A stretch of DNA of 64,000 bases from Erodium maritimum (Eukaryota > Streptophyta > Magnoliopsida > Geraniales > Geraniaceae), in the NCBI GenBank assembly GCA_963921825.1, contig OY997594.1, positions 11,103,001-11,167,000 on the forward strand, read 5' to 3'. Below are positions 57,178-64,000 of this stretch, in pieces (the stretch's first letter is position 1; every line of letters begins with the position of its first letter). The notes under the pieces are model-generated. The model saw only the letters and a program-made list of their open reading frames with translations, did not search any database and was not told the origin of the DNA. Made by a program: the position numbers and the translations under genes.

Positions 57178-58416
57178 CTTTGGCTAAATGCCAGTACGAG
57201 ATTCTACCATTCTTGTTATTGTACGTCGTTCGTTCGACTAGGTGTTGGTAGAGTTCGTGGTTGTACGAAACCGTACACCGAGTTGGAAAACCGTAGTATC
57301 GCAGATACATTAACGTAGACGAAGCGACTTGTAAGATGGTTTTGTCAGAAGTGTGAACTTATTTCGACGATAAGAGAATTATAACAAATTGGTTAACTTT
57401 TGTGATCGACCGTAGTTGAGAATGGTTATTTCTCCTTGTTATAGGATCGTGATACTTGTTGAGTGGTTGAATCTTTATCGGGTTGAGAATCTTGAACGGT
57501 TTTACCAGGTGTGACCTGTCGCTAGAATTTGGCAAGTATGCCGCACATCGGATAATGTGAGCTTCTAATGGTAGTACGTTTTGAGACGTGCCGACTTCCG
57601 AATAGAGTTCAATGCTTTGTTTATTCTCTTGTTTGAGGTACGCCTACCTTTCCACAAGGTGAGATGAAACGAACGTTTGTTCCAGATCCTTCGTTGTTAG
57701 TGAGGTCTTTTGTTTGTTGTTTGGAGTACGTATCACTCCCTTGGAAGTTGTTTGTAGCCGGTTTTGATTTGTTAGTACTGAGTTACGTTTTGTGTGGTTT
57801 CGACTTAGTTTGACCGAAAAGGGTTCCAGCAGGATACCTTTGACGACGGAATTTCCGGTGTGGGATATCGAGATCCTCACCTTAGTTTTCTTGGGTGTTT
57901 GGTTGTTGCTCGACTTGTGTTATTACTCGGTTTTCTTTAGTTAGTTAATCTTTGCGCGTGCTTTCGTAAAGTAGGGTGAGACGGTTTTTGTACCGCCAAG
58001 TTTGGCGTTTGAGGAAATAGCGTGATCAAGTGAAGCGCGTTTAAGTGACGGTTGCGTAAATTCGGAAACGGTTAAAAGACCGTGTAGAGCCGACAAAAGA
58101 ATTATGCAATTAGGAGACGCCGACCTGTGGAGGTTACAGTCGGTTAACGCGTATTACTGGAAGTGAGCCTAAGAAGGACCTTTAGCGGTTCGACCGCGTC
58201 GGAGGCAAGTTGGCCCCGCAGCTTATCGAACCTTTTTGGAGATCTTCATGAAGGGCTAGAGTCGTCGTCTAGCAGTCTCCGTGTGTTCCCAAACTGCGGG
58301 AGTACACCGCGGATCCCTCGCTTGGGAGTCTTGAGCAGGACGTTTCCTGAGATAGGATCAAGAGGAGCGCGTGCGTTTTAAATTTCGAGGACGAAATTCT
58401 TTTAAGGGGGGTAGAC
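57178..58416 (+). pseudogene. Decayed 3' pol region of the outer chromovirus
   Basis: Much-altered sequence whose end resembles the last part of the better-kept pol at 41638-43455, finishing with the shared AAATTTCGAGGACGAAATTCT block and a polypurine tract at 58404-58416. No open frame of use. It is far more decayed than the flanking LTRs. Confidence 0.65.
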
Positions 58417-61400
58417 TGTAAAACCCCGCCCTTTCAAAAAGGTTATTATTCGAAATAGGGAAACGTAGGGGTGGATTTTTGCAATGAGAGATTTTGAGAA
58501 GAGAAAAATAAAAATAAAAAAAAGGGAAGGGAGAAAAGCAAAGTGGGCTGGACTTGGACATGGACCGAACTGGGCCATTTAGACACTCGGCCGACCCAAT
58601 TCAGCTGATGCAAAGCCTGGCCCAACAAGGGCAAGCTATATTTTGGAGCAAACCCTAGCTAAGGGTTACTGTTCATTGTCCCTTCCTCTTTCTCTCTCAC
58701 TCTCTCTCTGCGCGAAATCCGACCAGCACTGGCCGCCGCTTCTCCCGTCCCCGATCTCTCGTCCTCCTCTCTTCGTGCAACGGAAGCGACCTGACCCTCT
58801 TACCCAGCTTCCCTCGAGTCTCCTTCTCCGTTCGTAAGACGAGTTCTCGAGCAAACTCGATCCGGCGCCGGAGACCCCTCGTATCGGGTTTGTTCTCTCC
58901 GGGCCAGCAACGAGCCGTCCCTCACCTGTTTCCCTCTCCCTCGAATCGACAGGTTCCGCTTCTCCCCGAGCTCGATTCGAGGGTTTTGCTCTCAGAACCA
59001 CCGTCGACGAGCAAGGGCTCACCGGATCTACATTTGAAACGAGCCGGGGCTGCACCAGAACCACGCCGTCGTGCGTCCCGATCTCGCCAAGAGTTCTGGC
59101 GTCCTCTCAGCCTCCGTTTCCTTCCCTCACGGTCTCACCTGACACCGTAGACGACGGCCGGCGAAGCCGTCTCTCGCTGGAGCTGAGCCAGCTCGAGGAC
59201 GAAGCCTGAGCAGGCTTTTGGGCTTGGATGGTTGGGCCAGAGTGACGGGAGTGGGCCGAGACTCTAGTCTGGATCAGACAGACCTTGGGCCAGGCCCAGG
59301 ACCGGACGGGTCTGGTTCTTGGACCGGGTCTGGACCAGGCCTGGGTCGGGTCTGGATCCGGGTCGGATCCGGGTCAACCCGGTTCGGAGAAAATACTTTT
59401 AAAATCAGATTTAATAAATTGATTTAATTTAATTCAAGGTGAGTTTTTAAAGGACTTTTTGGTCAAATCAGTGGACCCTTGGACAATTACTGGTTCTGAT
59501 TAGACGTTTTATTTGTCAAACCTAGACATGACTTCGCCCGAGATTAAGGGCTTGGACCGAGCTAGAAGAACGAAGATCACGCAAGAACCCGTGTGAAGAA
59601 CAGAGTTGTGATCACTCGCGCTTTTCATCAGAGTTTTATTAGAGGAAGACCGCAAGGTAGGGAAAATCTTAATTGTTTAATTAACGCTTAGTATGCATGA
59701 TTAGGATAATAAAATCGGAAAAGTCCTAGCATTGCATATAGGATGCGAATAACTAGAATAATCGTCTTTCAATTACTAATAAATGGATGAGTCTAGTATG
59801 CATGTTTAGGACGATGACAATTATTGAAGTGTGCTTTCAATACTTGGGAAATTGATTTACTGGTAGAGAGGCTGTGAAGAGCTCTCAGATTAGTTGTGTG
59901 CTAGGATCACATGCTTGATTGATAGTTATTAGGTTAACTTAAGAGTCTAATGAAACTAGATTAGCTTCTCGTATCGAATGACTATTTGTTCGTTCACATG
60001 ATGATTGATTGGTTGAATGCATGCTTGGTTAATTGAGTGTTTATGTTGATATAATTGTTGGTTGAACGGATGATCGAGTATGACTGGTTGTGCCAAAGGG
60101 GTGCAATCAGGTGATCGATGTACCGATGGTTGGTAACAGGTAAGCGTACGGTAAGTATGAAATGGTGTTGGTTGTCTTGGTTGTGATGAAAGTGTGTTCC
60201 GACGTGTGTTGCTTGACAGATGAATGAAATGCTTGTTCCTTTATTCTTATTCTTGTATGTATGTTCGTTTATTGGTTTGTCTGTTCGTTTGCTTGGTTTG
60301 GTACTACACCGGGGGGGGGGGGGGGGGGGGGGGGGGTAATCCGGTGCCGATGAGGTGGTTGGAGTTGGAAAGATACAGTGAGTTAATGACTGAGTTTAGA
60401 GCCTGAGGGTATTGGTTACTAGATATTATAAGAGTTGAGTATTGGCAGATCCTGCGGGATATTCTTTGGTTACTGGATATTATAAGAGTTGAGTATTGGC
60501 AGATCCTGCGGGATAGTCTTTGGTTACTGGATATTATGAGAGTTGAGTATTGGCAGATCCTGCGGGACATTCATTGGTTATTGGGCCTGCGGGCATTTGG
60601 TTATTGGACCCTGCGGGGCATTGGTTATTGGGCATGCAGGCATTTGGTTATTGGACCCTGCGGGGCATTGGTTATTGGGCCTGCAGGCATTTGGTTATTG
60701 GACCCTGCGGGGCATTGGTTATTGGCCCTGCGGGCAATTGGACAGTTTACCCTGCGGGAAAAGGATTACTTATGGTTTCACCCCAAGGAATTGCATCCCA
60801 GTGGGTGCACTACTTGGTCCCCCATGACATATGGTCCTTAGGTGGCATTTCCGAATTAGTGTCGGTGCCTTGATGCATGTACCTCCTCTGGACCGAGGGA
60901 AAATCTGATGTGATGTGGGAACTCTGGTGGATCGGATTATGGGAACCGAAGTGATCCCAGAATGTATCCACGGATCGGAGGCTTGAGAAAGCAAGTGGTT
61001 GGCAAGATACTGATAATTCCCAGTTTACTTTTATTGTCCCTTTAAAGTAATTATTCTAAACTTATTTATGTCACTGTCACTTGGATACTATGACGTTGTT
61101 GTAACTATTTCTGATTCTTTATCACTTCCTTATTTTTTTATATTGTTCCGTTGTTCGGTTTACATTTGTAAGAAGTTTATCTTTAACGTAAGGGTTGAGT
61201 TATTAAGGTTTTTCCTACTGAGCGTAAGCTCATCCCCTTTGGTTTCTAACTGTTTTACAGCAGTACCGGTTGTCGAGGGAAGTCAAGGCTCGGGAGCTTT
61301 TGGACTTCTTTGGGTTTACTAGAGTTATGTTGGTCTCATGTATTGAACATCCTTTATTTGACCATCTTTTTGAGCTGTGACTCACGATGTTTTTAAACTA

Positions 61401-61529
61401 TTTATTTATGTGTCGATTTTGACGGAGTTCGTATGAGATTTTGGAACTTTTATCTATCGTTTATGATTTCTTTTTATTTCAACTCAGGTCACGTCTCGAG
61501 TCCGGTCAAAACGGATTTGGGGCGTGACA
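58417..61529 (+). mobile_element. 3' LTR of the outer chromovirus (3113 bp)
   Basis: Partner of 37855-41029, with the same ends, a run of 26 G at 60311-60336, fewer 24-bp repeat units, and the hairpin at 61219-61232. Length differences between the two come mainly from the G run and the tandem repeats. Confidence 0.9.
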
Positions 61530-61622
61530 CTCCTTCTTCCCACGCTTCTTCCCCACATGATCCTTCTTCCCTCGCTTATATCTTGAGCCCGGAACCGAGG
61601 TTCCGTTGATACCCTGCATAGC
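61530..61622 (-). mobile_element. ORF1-only RRM retroposon, 5' part
   Basis: The remaining 5' end of the retroposon at 36301-37854, past the LTR element. It starts at 61622 on the minus strand, and its first codon (ATG, 61619-61617) begins MQGINGTSVPGSRYKRGKK, a basic N-terminus. The 14-bp duplication follows at 61623-61636. Almost no leader precedes the ATG, so the copy may be 5'-truncated. Confidence 0.75.
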
Positions 61623-61636
61623 ATTCACCTTATGTC

Positions 61637-62339
61637 AATGGTCATTGCAATTCTTGCAAGTGAGAATTGGGTCATATAGTTTCCTCGTTTGTTTGACCTC
61701 CACCCCGACTTGAGTCTAGTATGGTTTGGTCTTTTTCGACTTCCCTCCGATTCTTCTAACAAGAATTTTGAGCCACGTCTTTGTCAACCGTCCCTCCTCA
61801 TCAATGCTCCATTTGATCCGCGGAGGTGTAGATGATGTTGATTTCGTCGTCCGAATCTTCGATGGGCTTGGACGAAGCTGATTGAGAAGGTTGCTCCAGG
61901 TTGAATTGCGGGGCTGATTGGATGGGTTGGATGAGCAAGCGTAAGAATTGGATTTGATTGTGAAGCTCTTCTTCATTCACAGGTTCGCTCAACTCCATAT
62001 CTTCGAGGAGTAATTCATAGTCGTTGGTGTTAGGCATGGAAAGAAGCTTGTAGAGATGGAAGGATTTTGTAGAAAAGAAGAGGTGTGGTTTTGCTTTAAG
62101 GTAGATAGTGATTTATAGGAAATTAAGTTTTTTTAAAGAACTAGTGGGACACGTGTCGCCGCGCTATTGGGCCGACAACTAGCAATTGGGCGCTGCCACG
62201 CTGATGCGCATCATTGCAGGATCTTGCGGCGAGCCGCGCTACAGCGCAGTCCTGCAACGCCTCCTGGGCCGTGGACTCATGGCAGGAGGCATGACAAGGC
62301 ATGCCACAACTACCTTGCAGCGATCCGTTGGAGGTGCTC
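61637..62339 (-). mobile_element. PIF/Harbinger element, 5' part with Myb-like ORF1
   Basis: Minus-strand element starting at 62339 with GAGCACCTCCAACGG next to TTA (62340-62342). A CCTATAAATCAC TATA-like block near 62112 precedes the start codon at 62037. The frame 62037-61801 (78 codons) begins MPNTNDYELLLEDMELSEP, and an overlapping frame continues with KWSIDEEGRLTKTWLKI, which resembles the Myb/SANT-like domain of Harbinger accessory proteins; a shift between the two frames implies a broken copy. No DDE transposase is seen. The retroposon inserted at its left. Confidence 0.65.
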
Positions 62340-62342
62340 TTA

Positions 62343-62847
62343 GAGCATGTACAATGACGAGACTCACTAAGGGACTTAGGTTCGGGACTCATATGCTGAT
62401 TGTGCACAAAAGAGAGTTTGAACCCCTTAATTTAAATTGTGTTCCACAATGGTAAGACTCACTAAGGGGCTCATGTTCTGAATGAATGTTGACTAGATGT
62501 TGGGTTTTTGTTCGTTTTCTCGATTCGAAGTGTAAATCAATATATTTTTTGTGATCAGAGACATTAAATAAGTTATTTAGAACAATATAAACCTAATGAC
62601 TATAATTTCCAAATTATGGACACCATTTGCACAAAATCGGGTTTAGATTTATTAACAATCAAATTAAAATTTAATAAATATTAAAATTGGTAGGACACGT
62701 GGCGCATTCTGGTTAGTTGGTCGCGACTCGCAGTTTAGTGGATCGCGAGTCGCACGCTATTATATCCACAATGGTGCGAGTCGCGACTCACTAAACACAA
62801 ATCGCTTTTTATGGATCGTGTATATAAATCGCTTGTTATACATGCTC
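62343..62847. mobile_element. Tourist-like MITE
   Basis: A 505-bp AT-rich element with ends GAGCATGTACAA and (inverted) GAGCATGTATAA, flanked by TTA at 62340-62342 and 62848-62850. No coding frame. The right part carries several GAGTCGCGACTC-type words, including that perfect palindrome near 62780. Its left TTA is shared with the Harbinger end at 62339. Confidence 0.75.
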
Positions 62848-62854
62848 TTAATCA

Positions 62855-63776
62855 TTTTTTTTGAAACGGGAAAGAAGTAGTATTACGATAAAATCGTGCT
62901 TACAAGGAGGGACCTAACAGTCCCGGATACCAGCTTTTGTCCCAACCGCCCGTAGCCCGTCGGGCGCACATGGTTCCATACATATAGTGCGCTTTGATTC
63001 GCGGATCCAAACTTAGGAGTTCCTCGATCCAACGTTACAAAAAAATAATAAACCAAATTCCTAAACTTATTGAGCCACATAATTATTCGAACTAAAACAA
63101 CGAAACCTACTGGAGAATTTGTCTTTAGTGCAGAATTCCCGAGATCTCCATGCTGCAAAAACTTGTTCGGGGTTGAGAGTCCCGAAGTTGGGTGCCTGTG
63201 AAGTAGGTCCCGAACTCCCGTTCCTCCTCCCGGATCCCAGATCCATCTAGGAAGCAGGCTCATGCCGGCGAGGGGTGACCCTGGGGCGGTAGGCCACTGC
63301 AGATGGAAGACGGTGCGTGGAGCCCGTATGCCGAAAGCGTCAGGGGGGCCACAGTGGCTATTGGCTCGAGGGCGGGACCGGTCCGACGACGCATGATCGG
63401 TAGCGCGAAGCGAGGGAGAGGCCGTGGCACGGATTGAACGAATGGCGGCGACCTTCGGAGGTAGTCCGTCTGCAAAAAGACAAGAAAAAAAAAACCCGAC
63501 TCCGATCAAAAAAACGGCATCGATAGAATTGACCTCAGAAGAGGTGTGTGGAGAGCTTTGGAAGCAGGGGCTTCGATTGGACCCCGAAGGATAGTGGAAA
63601 GCTTTGGAGTAGGGGCTTCAATGATGGAAAATGGTAGCTGCCATAGAAGAAGAGGGGCGGGGAAATGGGGTCTGCACACAAAGGGGCTCGCTAGCTGATG
63701 AAATAGGGATGTTTTTAAATTGAAGGAGAAATTTATAAAATAGTCGATATGGGTGCGGAGGTCTAGTCTAGCTTTT
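62855..63776 (-). mobile_element. Short non-LTR retroposon, family Y, copy 2
   Basis: A 0.92-kb insert with target duplication TGCTCTTAATCA at 62843-62854 and 63777-63788. Oligo(T) then GAAACGGG at its left marks the poly(A) end of a minus-strand retroposon. A minus-strand frame (62883-63509, 208 codons) shares RW.WDPGGGT...RDL..RHP with copy 1, but I know no such domain. The duplication includes the last bases of the MITE, so this insertion came later. Confidence 0.75.
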
Positions 63777-63789
63777 TGCTCTTAATCAT

Positions 63790-64000
63790 ATTAATGATGG
63801 CTCTAATTAAAAAACAAATATACTTCCTCTATTTCAGATTAGATATAAGTTATATAATAGATTATAGTATGCTGTAAGTTTGCAGTGGGTAAATTGTAAG
63901 AAAAATTTGTGGATAATTAAAGCTATGAGCGTGGTTTTCGTAATACTTACTCCTAAAAAAAGAAATTACAAGTTTTTTCGGTTGAGAAAAATTACAGTTG
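63790..64000. other. AT-rich end of window
   Basis: Short AT-rich stretch after the last retroposon, with nothing recognised. Confidence 0.5.

Larger units (their letters stand above)
37855..61529 (+). mobile_element. Tekay/Del-type chromovirus (fossil) holding nested elements
   Basis: A 23.7-kb unit between identical 5-bp duplications CTCCT (37850-37854 and 61530-61534). The outer LTRs are 37855-41029 and 58417-61529 and differ by a few per cent by eye, so the insertion is fairly young. A primer-binding site for initiator methionine tRNA follows the left LTR, and a polypurine tract (AAGGGGGGTAGAC) precedes the right one. The interior is a mixture: a leader, part of a second subfamily (41450-46468), decayed gag and pol remains, and a nested Athila/Tat-like element (49909-57172). 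No complete gag-pol; broken throughout. Confidence 0.9.

Overview
This window is nuclear DNA of a flowering plant. The genes carry short GT-AG introns, two encode plant-specific families (an NPF peptide/nitrate-type transporter and an ALMT anion channel), one encodes the plastid form of a pyruvate dehydrogenase subunit, and most of the rest is Ty3/Gypsy and Ty1/Copia LTR retrotransposons, LINE-type retroposons and PIF/Harbinger elements. I cannot name the species. Several exons are GC-rich at third codon positions while the intergenic DNA is AT-rich.

Layout. 1-17.0 kb is repeat DNA: a foldback element with TGATAAA arrays (44-1000), two short poly(A) retroposons (1400-2831 and 2862-3670), parts of two large chromovirus LTRs (4964-7640), a rearranged Copia element with one central LTR (7641-14801), and LINE ORF1 pieces (14829-15166, 16115-17028). 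17.4-28.2 kb is the gene island: NPF3.1-like transporter (+), ACD11-like glycolipid transfer protein (+), plastid PDC E2/LTA2 (-), and two small heavy-metal-associated (HMA) proteins (+, +). 28.9-32.8 kb is a retroposon split by a solo LTR. 33.4-35.9 kb is an ALMT9-type anion channel gene (+).

36.3-62.9 kb is a nest of insertions whose target-site duplications can mostly still be read. A PIF/Harbinger element (minus strand, right part at 61637-62339) received an ORF1-only, RRM-encoding retroposon (14-bp duplication). That retroposon was split by a 23.7-kb Tekay/Del-type chromovirus (37855-61529, duplication CTCCT). The chromovirus holds a second chromovirus subfamily (LTR at 43469-46468) and a young Athila/Tat-like partial tandem dimer (49909-57172, duplication CCTAC). 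A Tourist-like MITE (62343-62847) abuts the Harbinger end and shares its TTA, and another short retroposon (62855-63776) landed on the MITE edge.

The genes form no obvious pathway. ACD11-like and LTA2 are convergent, and LTA2 and the first HMA gene diverge from a 1.07-kb spacer. Gene models were spliced by eye from reading frame, GT-AG borders and remembered family sequences; no search was run.

The observations I find most worth following are a hairpin with a GNRA-type tetraloop kept in all six large chromovirus LTRs with wobble-compatible changes, the RRM-only 'half-LINE', the one-LTR Copia arrangement whose ends overlap, two families of short non-coding poly(A) retroposons, and the foldback element packed with TGATAAA.
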